Below, piece after piece: positions 14,588 through 22,408 of a DNA stretch of 50,953 nucleotides. The notes under the pieces are model-generated. The model ran no database searches, had not been told where the DNA came from, and saw nothing but the letters and a program-made list of their open reading frames with translations. Each line of letters starts with the position of its first letter. Positions within the stretch are counted from its first letter, which is position 1. The stretch comes from JAJPXI01 sp045595705 (GTDB lineage Bacteria; Bacillota; Clostridia; Oscillospirales; Oscillospiraceae): contig JAZOBA010000050.1 in assembly GCA_045595705.1 (NCBI GenBank), forward strand, positions 1-50,953, read 5' to 3'. The position numbers and the translations under genes are program-made.

Positions 14588-16267
14588 TTATTTGCAGATG
14601 GAATCGATCCAGGCCAGCACATCGCCGGGATAGTCGGCTTCGCAGTGAGGCTGGTCCCAGACGAGGGAGTAGTCCACGCTATTGCAGCCGGCGTTGCAAA
14701 GCTTCAGTGCCAGAACCATAGAAACAATGAACGACGTGTCAGCGTCACAGGCACCTACACGGATGCGATAGTGTTTTGCCTGTATGCTTTGCTCTGCTGT
14801 GCCGATAAAGGACATGGGATTCATCAGGCGAACACGTTCCGCCAGAGCGCTATCCTCCGCGACGGTGCAATATGAGTTGTAATATGCTTCGACCTCGGTG
14901 GGGTATGCGTCTTTCAGTTGCGCAAGGGCGGGCGCAATGTCGGTGCTATAGTGAACATAGTCTTGCTCCGGTGTGCCGAATGCTTGGTTTTCGCCGCTGC
15001 GCATATCCAACCTGTCGAAGGCCGTGCAGGGCTTCATTCTGCGGCGATGGTTGAGTACATAGGTGTCCAGATCGGAAATGGTTGCGCTTTTGCCGTTCCA
15101 GTTGAGCCAGGGTTTTGCGCGGCCTGGAACGTCGGTGAAGCGAGGCTTCATATCACGGAACGGTACGCCCTTGGGCGGGCGGGAGAGCAAATCGCCCAGA
15201 TTAGGCGGGCCGGGGGGTGTTTCACCCGTGGGTGGGAGCTGTATGCCGGGACCTGCGTGGTGCACCCCAGGGTCGTGACCGGGCTGAGGTCTTCCGCGGA
15301 CGGGAACTCTCGCAATGTAATTGCCGCTGATGTAATCTGCCGCGCTGTATTTCTCGGGGAGCTTTCCCAGTTCCAGACGTGTCAGGAAATCGGAAGCGGA
15401 ATGATTCAGCAGCTGCATTAGATAGTAATATCCATTGCCGCTTCTTCCGTCCTGGTTCATGCGCAACGGTTCACCTGTATCCGGGTGGCGCAAATCCAGC
15501 GAGTTGAAGTATTTCACATATTGCCGGGAGAGGATCTGAGACAGAGCTTCTTTGAATGGTGTCATCACCTCGGCAGGACTTTCGAGACAAGGCTCACTCT
15601 CTTTGTCTGCCTGAAACATCCACTCATAAGCCAGGTCGGCATGCTCCAGGTCTATGATGGGGCAGTAAATCTGGGCTGCAAACACAGCATCGCTTTCATC
15701 CAGGAAGGCGGCGTTTTCATTTAAGAAGGGCAGGTAATTTTCGTTATCACCGGTGACGCCCAGCAGGGCGCTCATGGCGCCGCCTGCGCTCCAGCCTGCG
15801 CTGATGATTCGGTCCCAGTCGCCGGGCAAAACGGAGCGGTTGTGCCGTAAAAAGCGGATGGCGGTTTTCAAATCCACAAGAGAGCAGGGACCTTTGATGA
15901 GATTTCCCGCTGCATCGCAGGATCCGCGTCCGCGGCAGCCGGCCGAAACATAGACCAAGCCGTGGTCGAGATATTGCTGGGCATAGCAGCGGGGACCGTC
16001 CAGCCACACGTGGGGCATCTGCATGTAGCCGGCGGAATTGTTCTCGAACACAACCGGCACCTTTTTGGCTTCCTCTGGGAAACTGCCGTCGGCATTCAGT
16101 AGCGCTTTGGGCACAAAGATACTTAAACGCTGGAACTTAGGGGTGGTTGCAGCGCTTGTATAGAGAATGTCCTCCAGACACCAACAGCCATGTTTTTCGT
16201 CATAAAACCACTTGTCTGTGCATTCTGAAAGGTCCATAGACCGATTTAATATATTAACAGAGTTCAT
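14588..16267 (-). CDS. Tannase-like (subtype B) alpha/beta hydrolase
   Basis: Predicted carboxylic-ester hydrolase. The 559-residue product has an alpha/beta-hydrolase nucleophile elbow AGWSAGGAM (Ser160), the early CRGRG oxyanion-type segment, a long lid region, RVGACDADTSF (candidate catalytic Asp) and DQPHCEADYPGDVLAWIDS near the C-terminus (candidate catalytic His). This layout matches bacterial subtype B tannases/gallate esterases. A His/Pro/Gly-rich segment (about residues 318-372) interrupts the lid. No signal peptide is seen, so it acts in the cytosol. The substrate is not provable from sequence; another plant-phenolic or xenobiotic ester is possible. It is a single gene with its own strong promoter. 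Confidence 0.82.
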   Translation of the reverse strand: MNSVNILNRSMDLSECTDKWFYDEKHGCWCLEDILYTSAATTPKFQRLSIFVPKALLNADGSFPEEAKKVPVVFENNSAGYMQMPHVWLDGPRCYAQQYLDHGLVYVSAGCRGRGSCDAAGNLIKGPCSLVDLKTAIRFLRHNRSVLPGDWDRIISAGWSAGGAMSALLGVTGDNENYLPFLNENAAFLDESDAVFAAQIYCPIIDLEHADLAYEWMFQADKESEPCLESPAEVMTPFKEALSQILSRQYVKYFNSLDLRHPDTGEPLRMNQDGRSGNGYYYLMQLLNHSASDFLTRLELGKLPEKYSAADYISGNYIARVPVRGRPQPGHDPGVHHAGPGIQLPPTGETPPGPPNLGDLLSRPPKGVPFRDMKPRFTDVPGRAKPWLNWNGKSATISDLDTYVLNHRRRMKPCTAFDRLDMRSGENQAFGTPEQDYVHYSTDIAPALAQLKDAYPTEVEAYYNSYCTVAEDSALAERVRLMNPMSFIGTAEQSIQAKHYRIRVGACDADTSFIVSMVLALKLCNAGCNSVDYSLVWDQPHCEADYPGDVLAWIDSICK

Positions 16268-16322
16268 AAAATTCTCTCCTGCATTGTGTCAAGCAATTCA
16301 CATTAATTCGTATACTTAAATT

Positions 16323-16351
16323 ATTGTACAATGCATCAGGTTGGGTGTCAA
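16323..16351 (-). promoter_or_regulatory. Promoter of the tannase-like gene
   Basis: Minus strand TTGACA, 17-base spacer, TACAAT, about 55 bases before the start codon. Confidence 0.85.
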
Positions 16352-16418
16352 TGATTCGGTTATGCTAACGTAACGCTGAACTATGATGGCTGGGCGGTCT
16401 TTTCTGTATGGGCCGTAC

Positions 16419-16447
16419 TTGACTTTTTGCAGGCTGTTTTGTATTAT
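16419..16447 (+). promoter_or_regulatory. Promoter of rbgA-rnhB-yraN
   Basis: TTGACT, 17-base spacer, TATTAT, about 75 bases before rbgA. Confidence 0.8.
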
Positions 16448-16523
16448 TTTAATGTATATTTGATGTTCTGTCCCGCGCAATCTGCGTGTTTGGGACTTTT
16501 TCTATGCACAGGAGGAGAAGGGT

Positions 16524-17411
16524 ATGGCAGAGAATTCGAACAATTCGAGATTTAATATCCAGTGGTATCCCGGCCATATGACCAAGACCCGCCGACAGAT
16601 GGAGCAGGATATCAAAATGGTGGATTTGGTTGCGGAACTGGTGGATGCCCGTATTCCCATTTCATCCAGAAACCCTGATATTGACAATATCGTGAAAGAT
16701 AAGCCCCGCTTGATCGTTCTGAATCGAGTGGACCAGGCAGACCCTGAGGAAACCAGACGTTGGTCGGCATATTTCAAACGGAAAGGTTATTCGGTTCTGG
16801 AGACCGATGCAAAGACCGGAAAGGGTGTAAACCGCTTTTCTGCGGTCGCACGTGAAAGTCTGGCAGATCAGATTGCCAAGTGGAAAGAAAAGGGACAGGT
16901 AGGTCGACCGGTCCGAGCCATGGTGGTCGGTGTACCCAATGTTGGCAAGTCGACCTTTATCAACCATGTTGCCAAGCGGAAATCGGCAAAGGCAGGTGAC
17001 CGCCCCGGTGTGACCCGTGGAAAACAGTGGGTTGCTGTGGATCAGACTCTGGATCTGTTGGATACTCCGGGCATTCTGTGGCCGAAATTCGAGGATGAAC
17101 AGACCGGCCTGCATCTTGCATTTACCGGTGCGGTTAAGGCAGAGATTATGGATTTGGAGACCCTTGCGCATCATCTGATGAATTTGCTGTCCAGTCGGTA
17201 TCCGGATGCATTGCGTGCTCGCTATAATATTGAGATCCCAGAGGGCGCGCAGGGCTGGGAACTGGTCGAAGCTGCTGCTCGCAAGCGTGGATTTCTGATT
17301 TCAGGCGGTGAGGTGGATCTGGAGCGCATGTCCCGCATTCTGCTGGATGAGTTCCGGTCCGGAAAACTGGGCAACTTCACCTTGGAGACCGTAGAGGAGA
17401 TGAAGGAATGA
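16524..17411 (+). CDS. rbgA: Ribosome biogenesis GTPase RbgA (YlqF)
   Basis: Circularly permuted GTPase needed for late assembly of the 50S subunit. The 295-residue product shows the permuted motif order. N-terminal QWYPGHMTKTRRQ and LVAELVDARIPISSRN come first, then G4 LNRVDQAD, then G1 VVGVPNVGKSTFINH, G2/G3 region RPGVTRGKQW and LLDTPGILWPKF. A C-terminal helical domain (about 200-295) binds rRNA. AGGAGG lies at 16510-16515. Its stop overlaps the rnhB ATG (ATGA), and rbgA-rnhB is the standard Firmicute pairing. Confidence 0.97.
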   Translation: MAENSNNSRFNIQWYPGHMTKTRRQMEQDIKMVDLVAELVDARIPISSRNPDIDNIVKDKPRLIVLNRVDQADPEETRRWSAYFKRKGYSVLETDAKTGKGVNRFSAVARESLADQIAKWKEKGQVGRPVRAMVVGVPNVGKSTFINHVAKRKSAKAGDRPGVTRGKQWVAVDQTLDLLDTPGILWPKFEDEQTGLHLAFTGAVKAEIMDLETLAHHLMNLLSSRYPDALRARYNIEIPEGAQGWELVEAAARKRGFLISGGEVDLERMSRILLDEFRSGKLGNFTLETVEEMKE

Positions 17412-18001
17412 GCCTGTGGGAAATTGAGCGTGAATATGCAGCGCAGGGTTATCGGCGAATCTGCGGAACCGATGAGGCCGGCGCCGGTCCCTTGGCGGGC
17501 GCAGTATATGCGGCTGCAGTTATTCTCCCGATGGGGTTGGAGATTGAGGGGCTGAATGACTCCAAAAAGTTGACCGAAAAGAAGCGGGATTATTTGTTTG
17601 ATGTGATTCGGGAAAAGGCAATCGCCTGGTCCATCAACGGGATCGATGTGGACGAAATCGATGAGATCAATATTCTGGAAGCCCGTTTGAAGGCGATGGA
17701 TCTGTGCATCGATATGCTGGAACCGAAACCGGATTTTGCGTTGGTGGATGGCAACCGAAACAAAGGGATCCGTTGCCCCAATGCCATGGTGATTAAGGGC
17801 GATTCTCGCAGTGCAAATATTGCTGCGGCATCCATTCTTGCTAAGGTGACCCGTGATCGGTATATGGTTGCGATGGACGAAGTTTATCCGGAATACGGCT
17901 TTGCGAAGCACAAAGGATACGGAACCAAAGCCCATTACGAAGCACTTCGTAAGTACGGCCCTTGTCCCATCCATCGGAAAACATTTCTGAAAAACCTATG
18001 A
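17408..18001 (+). CDS. rnhB: Ribonuclease HII
   Basis: Endonuclease cleaving the RNA strand of RNA-DNA hybrids and nicking at misincorporated ribonucleotides. The 197-residue product has the catalytic Asp-Glu in GTDEAGAGPLAG, a further acidic cluster ALVDGN (Asp) and DSRSANIAAASILAKVTRD. The tripeptide after DEA is Gly-Ala-Gly where most RNase HII proteins have Gly-Arg-Gly, the loop that contacts the RNA-DNA junction. It overlaps rbgA by four bases and yraN by four (ATGA), so the three are coupled. Confidence 0.96.
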   Translation: MSLWEIEREYAAQGYRRICGTDEAGAGPLAGAVYAAAVILPMGLEIEGLNDSKKLTEKKRDYLFDVIREKAIAWSINGIDVDEIDEINILEARLKAMDLCIDMLEPKPDFALVDGNRNKGIRCPNAMVIKGDSRSANIAAASILAKVTRDRYMVAMDEVYPEYGFAKHKGYGTKAHYEALRKYGPCPIHRKTFLKNL

Positions 18002-18366
18002 GCGGGGGAGATATGCGCCTGCTTGGCCGGTGGGGCGAAAACATGATTGCCGAGTGGCTTCGAAAAAACGGATACAAAGTGATTGGTGCCGGGTATCGAT
18101 GTCGTTTCGGTGAAATAGATTTAATTGCAATAAAAGGAAAGTTTATCTGCTTTACAGAGGTTAAGATGCGACGGAATGCGGAATTCGCTCATGCGAGAGA
18201 ATTTGTGGATCGACATAAGCAGGAACGCCTTCGCCTGACGGCACAGCACTATCTGTGTGAGCATTCCCTTGAGCTGCAGCCTCGTTTTGACGTAGCAGAA
18301 GTTTATGCGCCGCAGGGCATTTCCACCAAAAATCCACAGATAAATTACATTGAAAATGCTTTTTGA
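17998..18366 (+). CDS. YraN family (UPF0102) putative endonuclease
   Basis: A 122-residue protein of the YraN/UPF0102 family, a predicted restriction-endonuclease-like fold of unproven function. Visible motifs are LGRWGENMIAEWLRKNGYKV, RCRFGEIDLIAIKG (Glu/Asp pair) and FTEVKMR, making the E-D-ExK nuclease core. The ATG at 17998 overlaps the rnhB stop; ATG 18013 is in frame but only 2 bases from the G-rich site. rnhB-yraN adjacency is widespread in bacteria. Confidence 0.92.
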   Translation: MSGGDMRLLGRWGENMIAEWLRKNGYKVIGAGYRCRFGEIDLIAIKGKFICFTEVKMRRNAEFAHAREFVDRHKQERLRLTAQHYLCEHSLELQPRFDVAEVYAPQGISTKNPQINYIENAF

Positions 18367-18370
18367 GCAC

Positions 18371-18399
18371 TTGACCTTGTAAGGAAATATTGCAATAAT
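18371..18399 (+). promoter_or_regulatory. Possible promoter of thrC
   Basis: TTGACC, 17-base spacer, AATAAT, about 33 bases before the thrC start. The -10 match is only moderate. Confidence 0.5.
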
Positions 18400-18431
18400 G
18401 AAAAGAACTGCATTTCAAAGGTTGTGATTCG

Positions 18432-19919
18432 ATGAATTATTTAAGCACACGCGATAAATCTTTGCGTTTGTCAGCATCTCAGGCGATTGCGCAGGGCCTT
18501 TCTGTTGACGGAGGCCTGATGACTCCCGTGGTTCTGCCGAAGCTGAGTCAGAACGCGCTGGAAAGCATGAAAGAGATGTCCTATCAGCAGCGTGCTGTTT
18601 ATGTAATGAATGCCTATCTGGAAAGCTTTTCTGCATCGGAACTGACCGGTTTTGCGGCAAAGGCATATGGTCCGGAAAAGTTTGATACTGCGGCTGTTGC
18701 TCCGGTTCGGTCGGTGGATGATAATACGTACTGTCTGGAACTTTGGCACGGGCCCACCTGCGCATTTAAGGATATGGCGCTCCAGATGCTGCCTCACTTG
18801 TTGTCTGCTTCTCTGGTAAAGAACCAGGAGGAAAAGACGGTCTGTATTCTGGTTGCCACTTCCGGTGATACCGGCAAGGCTGCTTTGGAAGGATTTAAGG
18901 ATGTGGATAAAACCCGTATTCTTGTCTTTTATCCCAAGGACGGTGTGTCTGACATCCAGCAGCTGCAGATGAACACCCAGGAAGGCGACAACGTGGGTGT
19001 ATGCTCGGTAGTCGGCAATTTCGATGATGCACAGACCGGCGTGAAGAAACTGTTTTCCGATGAAGAACTGCGCGGCACGCTGGCACAGCGTGGCTATTTC
19101 TTCTCCTCGGCTAACTCCATCAACTGGGGACGTGTTCTTCCGCAGATCGTCTATTACTTTTCCGCTTATTGTGACCTGCTGCGCGATGGTGCCATCCAAG
19201 ACGGTGAAGTTGTTAACGTCTGTGTTCCCACCGGAAACTTTGGCAATATTCTCGCTGCCTATTATGCCAAACAGATGGGTTTGCCCATCGGTAAGCTGAT
19301 TTGCGCATCCAACAGCAACAATGTTCTGACCGATTTCCTGCAGACCGGGACCTATGATCGCAACCGACAGTTCTATACCACCATGTCACCGTCCATGGAT
19401 ATTTTGATTTCTTCCAATCTGGAGCGACTGCTGTTTGATCTGTCCGGACAGGACGATGAGCTGGTCCGCGGTTATATGCGCGAACTTGCGGCAGAAGGGA
19501 AATATACTGTTTCCCCTGCGATACAAAGAAAGATCGAGACCCTGTTTGCAGCCGGTTTCTGCGACGATGCACAGACACAGCGTGTGATCGGTAAGATGTG
19601 GCGTGAGCATAACTATCTGATCGATCCTCACACCGCAGTTGCCTTTGACGTTCTGGACCAGTACCGGAAGCAGACCGGGGATAAAACGCCGACGATTGTG
19701 GTCTCTACGGCCAGTCCCTTCAAGTTCTGTGACAGTGTTTTGAGCGCCCTTGGCGTGGACGGTCATGCCACCGGTACCGATATTCTGGATCAGCTTGAAG
19801 CTCTGACCGGCGTTCCGGTTCCTGCTCCTCTCGCGGCCCTGAAGAATAAAACTGTACGGTTCCAGGACAACGTCACCAAGGACCACATGGTTGACAAAGT
19901 TATGGAAATGCTGAACTGA
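18432..19919 (+). CDS. thrC: Threonine synthase
   Basis: PLP enzyme converting O-phosphohomoserine to threonine, the last step of the pathway. The 495-residue product is the long, fungal/enterobacterial-type threonine synthase. It has N-terminal YLSTRDKSLRLSASQAI and GLSVDGGLMTP, the PLP-lysine motif CAFKDMALQML (Lys113), ATSGDTGKAALEGF and VPTGNFGNILAAYYAK for phosphate binding, and NSNNVLTDFLQTG. No homoserine dehydrogenase or kinase is adjacent. A GAGGTG ribosome binding site in its 3' end serves the downstream phosphoesterase. No T-box leader is seen. Confidence 0.97.
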   Translation: MNYLSTRDKSLRLSASQAIAQGLSVDGGLMTPVVLPKLSQNALESMKEMSYQQRAVYVMNAYLESFSASELTGFAAKAYGPEKFDTAAVAPVRSVDDNTYCLELWHGPTCAFKDMALQMLPHLLSASLVKNQEEKTVCILVATSGDTGKAALEGFKDVDKTRILVFYPKDGVSDIQQLQMNTQEGDNVGVCSVVGNFDDAQTGVKKLFSDEELRGTLAQRGYFFSSANSINWGRVLPQIVYYFSAYCDLLRDGAIQDGEVVNVCVPTGNFGNILAAYYAKQMGLPIGKLICASNSNNVLTDFLQTGTYDRNRQFYTTMSPSMDILISSNLERLLFDLSGQDDELVRGYMRELAAEGKYTVSPAIQRKIETLFAAGFCDDAQTQRVIGKMWREHNYLIDPHTAVAFDVLDQYRKQTGDKTPTIVVSTASPFKFCDSVLSALGVDGHATGTDILDQLEALTGVPVPAPLAALKNKTVRFQDNVTKDHMVDKVMEMLN

Positions 19920-19928
19920 GGTGATCCT

Positions 19929-20603
19929 TTGGCTCTGTATGCCATTGGCGATACACATCTTTCCCTGAGCTGCAATAAACCCATGGATGTGTTCGGGGGA
20001 AACTGGGAAAATTACGTGGACAAGCTGCTGGAAGGATTTTCGGTTGTGGAGCCGGATGATACGGTTGTTCTTTGCGGTGATCTGTCCTGGGGTATGAGTC
20101 TTGAGCAGGCCGAAGCGGATTTTGCTTTTCTGAACCGACTGCCTGGACGTAAACTGCTGATGAAGGGCAACCACGATTACTGGTGGACCACGGCTGCCAA
20201 AATGAACCGCTTTTTTGAAGAGAAAGGATTTCATTCCTTTTCGCTGCTGCACAACAACTGCCATTTTTATGGGGATATTGCTTTGTGTGGAACACGCGGT
20301 TGGTTTTTTGAAGAGCATGGTGACCCCAAGGTATTTAACCGCGAACTGATCCGTCTGGAAACCTCTTTGAAGGCGGCAGGGGAGAAGGAAAAGATTTGTT
20401 TCCTTCATTATCCGCCCCGATATCAGGGATACATCTGTCAGGAGATTGTAGATCTTCTGGAAAAGTACCGGGTGACGGCATGCTACTACGGCCATCTCCA
20501 CGGCGGAAGTCACCGCCTTGCTATGGAAGGAAAGTTCAATTCGGTGGAATATCACCTGGTAGCTGCTGACTATTTGGATTTCAAACCGAAAAAAATATTG
20601 TAA
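19929..20603 (+). CDS. Calcineurin-like metallophosphoesterase
   Basis: A 224-residue cytosolic metallophosphoesterase. All five metal-site motifs of the superfamily are present: GDTHL near the N-terminus, LCGDLSWG, KGNHDYWW, the FLHYPP histidine and YGHLHGG near the C-terminus. The substrate is unknown; relatives include the YkuE-like and UDP-diacylglucosamine hydrolase groups. It starts at TTG, 5 bases after GAGGTG that lies at the thrC stop, so it is co-translated with thrC. The link with threonine synthesis is unexplained. Confidence 0.9.
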   Translation: MALYAIGDTHLSLSCNKPMDVFGGNWENYVDKLLEGFSVVEPDDTVVLCGDLSWGMSLEQAEADFAFLNRLPGRKLLMKGNHDYWWTTAAKMNRFFEEKGFHSFSLLHNNCHFYGDIALCGTRGWFFEEHGDPKVFNRELIRLETSLKAAGEKEKICFLHYPPRYQGYICQEIVDLLEKYRVTACYYGHLHGGSHRLAMEGKFNSVEYHLVAADYLDFKPKKIL

Positions 20604-20619
20604 TTCACGAAAAAAAGTG

Positions 20620-20659
20620 TGGAAAAATCCAAATCTTTCTGATAAAATAGATTGGATTT
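20620..20659 (+). promoter_or_regulatory. Promoter of tig within an imperfect dyad
   Basis: Extended -10 TGATAAAAT (20640-20648) with a weak -35 TGGAAA at 17 bases. The -10 lies in the centre of the inverted repeat AAATCCAAATCT (20625-20636) / AGATTGGATTT (20649-20659), a possible operator. Confidence 0.55.
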
Positions 20660-20698
20660 ATCATAATGGGTCATTTCGACCTAGATGGAGGACATAAG

Positions 20699-22324
20699 AT
20701 GAACGTTAAGAGTGCAGAAAAGAAAGAAAACAGCACGGTTGAGCTGGTAATCGAAGTTTCCGCTGCGGAATTCGACGCTGCCGTTGAAAAGGCCTATCGC
20801 AAGAGCAAGGGCAGCATTTCCGTGCCCGGCTTCCGCAAGGGCAAGGCTCCCCGTAAGATCATCGAGAGCATGTACGGTGCCAGCGTCTTCTATGAGGATG
20901 CCATCGATGAGGTTTATCCCACTGCTTATGCAGAGGCCGTGAAGGAGCAGGGCCTGGATGTTGTTGCCTATCCTTCCGTTGAGATCGTTTCCGTGGGCAA
21001 GGAAGGTCTGACCTTCAAGGCTGTTGTTACCGTGAAGCCCGAGGTTAAGCTGGGTGAGTACAAGGGCCTGACCGCTCCCAAGGATGATGTCACTGTTACC
21101 GATGCTGACATCGAGCGCGAGATGAAGCCTCTGGTTGACCGCGCCACCCGTCTGGTTTCCGTTGAGCGCGAGGCTCAGATGGGCGACACCGTGGTTCTGG
21201 ACTTCGACGGCTACCTGAACGGTGAGCGTTTCGAAGGCGGCCTGGGCACCAACTACAGCCTGGAGCTGGGTTCCAACACCTTCGTCCCCGGCTTTGAGGA
21301 TGCTGTTGTCGGCATGAAGGCCGGTGACGAGAAGGACATCGACATTACCTTCCCCAAGGAGTATCCCGCTGAGCTGGCCAGCAAGGACGTTGTGTTCAAG
21401 GTCAAAGCTCACGAGGTCAAGGAAAAGGTTGCTCCCGTTCTGGATGACGAATTCGCCAAGGACGTTTCTGAGTTCGAGACTCTGGACGAACTGAAGAAGG
21501 ATCTGGCTGACAAGCTGCAGGAGCGCCGTCAGGCTGAGGCCGACCGTGCCTATGAGAACGCTCTGCTGGAGCAGGTCTGCAACAACATGGAAGTCGAGCT
21601 GCCCGAGGCTATGGTCGACTACCGCGTTGATGAGATGGTTCAGGAGATGGCTCAGCGTGTTTCCGCTCAGGGTATTCCCTTTGAGGAGTATATGAAGTAT
21701 ATCGGCACCGACATCAACATGATGAAGGCTCAGATGCGTCCCAACGCTACTGCCAACCTGAAGGTCACTCTGGCTATGGAAGCCATTGTTGCCGCTGAAG
21801 GTCTGACTGTTTCCGACGAAGAAGTCGAGGAAGAGATCGGCAAAATCGCCGAGCAGTATGGCATGGATGCCGCTCAGGTCAAGGAAATGATCGACGCCGA
21901 GGGCTTGAAGAAGGACATTGCTAACCGCAAGGCCAGCAAGATCGTTCTGGAGAGCGGTAAGGTCGGCGAGGCTAAGAAGGCCGCTGCCAAGAAGCCTGCT
22001 GCTAAGAAGACCACCGCCAAGAAGGCCGAAGACGGCGAGGAGAAGCCCGCCGCCAAGAAGCCTGCCGCTAAGAAGACTACTGCCAAGAAGGCAGAGGACG
22101 GTGAGGAGAAGCCCGCCGCCAAGAAGCCTGCTGCTAAGAAGACTACTGCCAAGAAGGCTGAGGACGGTGAGGAGAAGCCCGCCGCCAAGAAGCCTGCCGC
22201 TAAGAAGACCACTGCCAAGAAGGCTGAGGACGGTGAGGAGAAGCCCGCCGCTAAGAAGCCTGCTGCTAAGAAGACTACCACCAAGAAGGCCGAGGCTGCT
22301 GCCGAGGAGAAAACTGAGGAATAA
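20699..22324 (+). CDS. tig: Trigger factor with Lys/Ala/Pro-rich repeat tail
   Basis: Ribosome-associated chaperone and peptidyl-prolyl isomerase for nascent chains. The N-terminal ribosome-binding domain has the GFRKGKAP signature (residues 44-51). The FKBP-like PPIase domain spans about 150-245 (VVLDFDGYLNGERFEGG), and the helical chaperone domain runs to about 420. Family length is about 430 residues; this product is 541. The extra 120 C-terminal residues are basic repeats of 22 residues (KPAAKKPAAKKTTAKKAEDGEE type), resembling histone H1 tails. GGAGG precedes the ATG; the longer frame from 20666 lacks support. It heads the conserved tig-clpP-clpX-lon-engB cluster. The sequence stays in frame through the repeats with consistent codon use, so the tail is coding. 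Confidence 0.96.
   Translation: MNVKSAEKKENSTVELVIEVSAAEFDAAVEKAYRKSKGSISVPGFRKGKAPRKIIESMYGASVFYEDAIDEVYPTAYAEAVKEQGLDVVAYPSVEIVSVGKEGLTFKAVVTVKPEVKLGEYKGLTAPKDDVTVTDADIEREMKPLVDRATRLVSVEREAQMGDTVVLDFDGYLNGERFEGGLGTNYSLELGSNTFVPGFEDAVVGMKAGDEKDIDITFPKEYPAELASKDVVFKVKAHEVKEKVAPVLDDEFAKDVSEFETLDELKKDLADKLQERRQAEADRAYENALLEQVCNNMEVELPEAMVDYRVDEMVQEMAQRVSAQGIPFEEYMKYIGTDINMMKAQMRPNATANLKVTLAMEAIVAAEGLTVSDEEVEEEIGKIAEQYGMDAAQVKEMIDAEGLKKDIANRKASKIVLESGKVGEAKKAAAKKPAAKKTTAKKAEDGEEKPAAKKPAAKKTTAKKAEDGEEKPAAKKPAAKKTTAKKAEDGEEKPAAKKPAAKKTTAKKAEDGEEKPAAKKPAAKKTTTKKAEAAAEEKTEE
21973..22310 (+). repeat. 66-bp tandem repeat in the tig 3' end
   Basis: Four exact-length 66-base units begin at 22025, 22091, 22157 and 22223, with partial units on either side. 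They differ mainly at third codon positions (GCC/GCT, ACC/ACT, GAA/GAG), so the encoded 22-residue unit is kept. This suggests duplication followed by selection on the protein. Confidence 0.95.
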
Positions 22325-22408
22325 GTTTCCTGCGGTCGGATATACTTTCTGTGTAAAAGACCGGTGTGAACAGATTCCGTTTTGCGCCCGATTAAAGGAG
22401 AATGACCC

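Noticed and set aside
18367..18431. T-box or threonine attenuator before thrC
   Set aside because: The gap is 65 bases with no T-box core, no leader peptide rich in Thr/Ile codons and no terminator hairpin.
22025..22288. Regular 66-base repeats as a possible CRISPR or other non-coding array
   Set aside because: The units are contiguous with no unique spacers, stay in the tig frame, and vary at synonymous positions; they are coding repeats.
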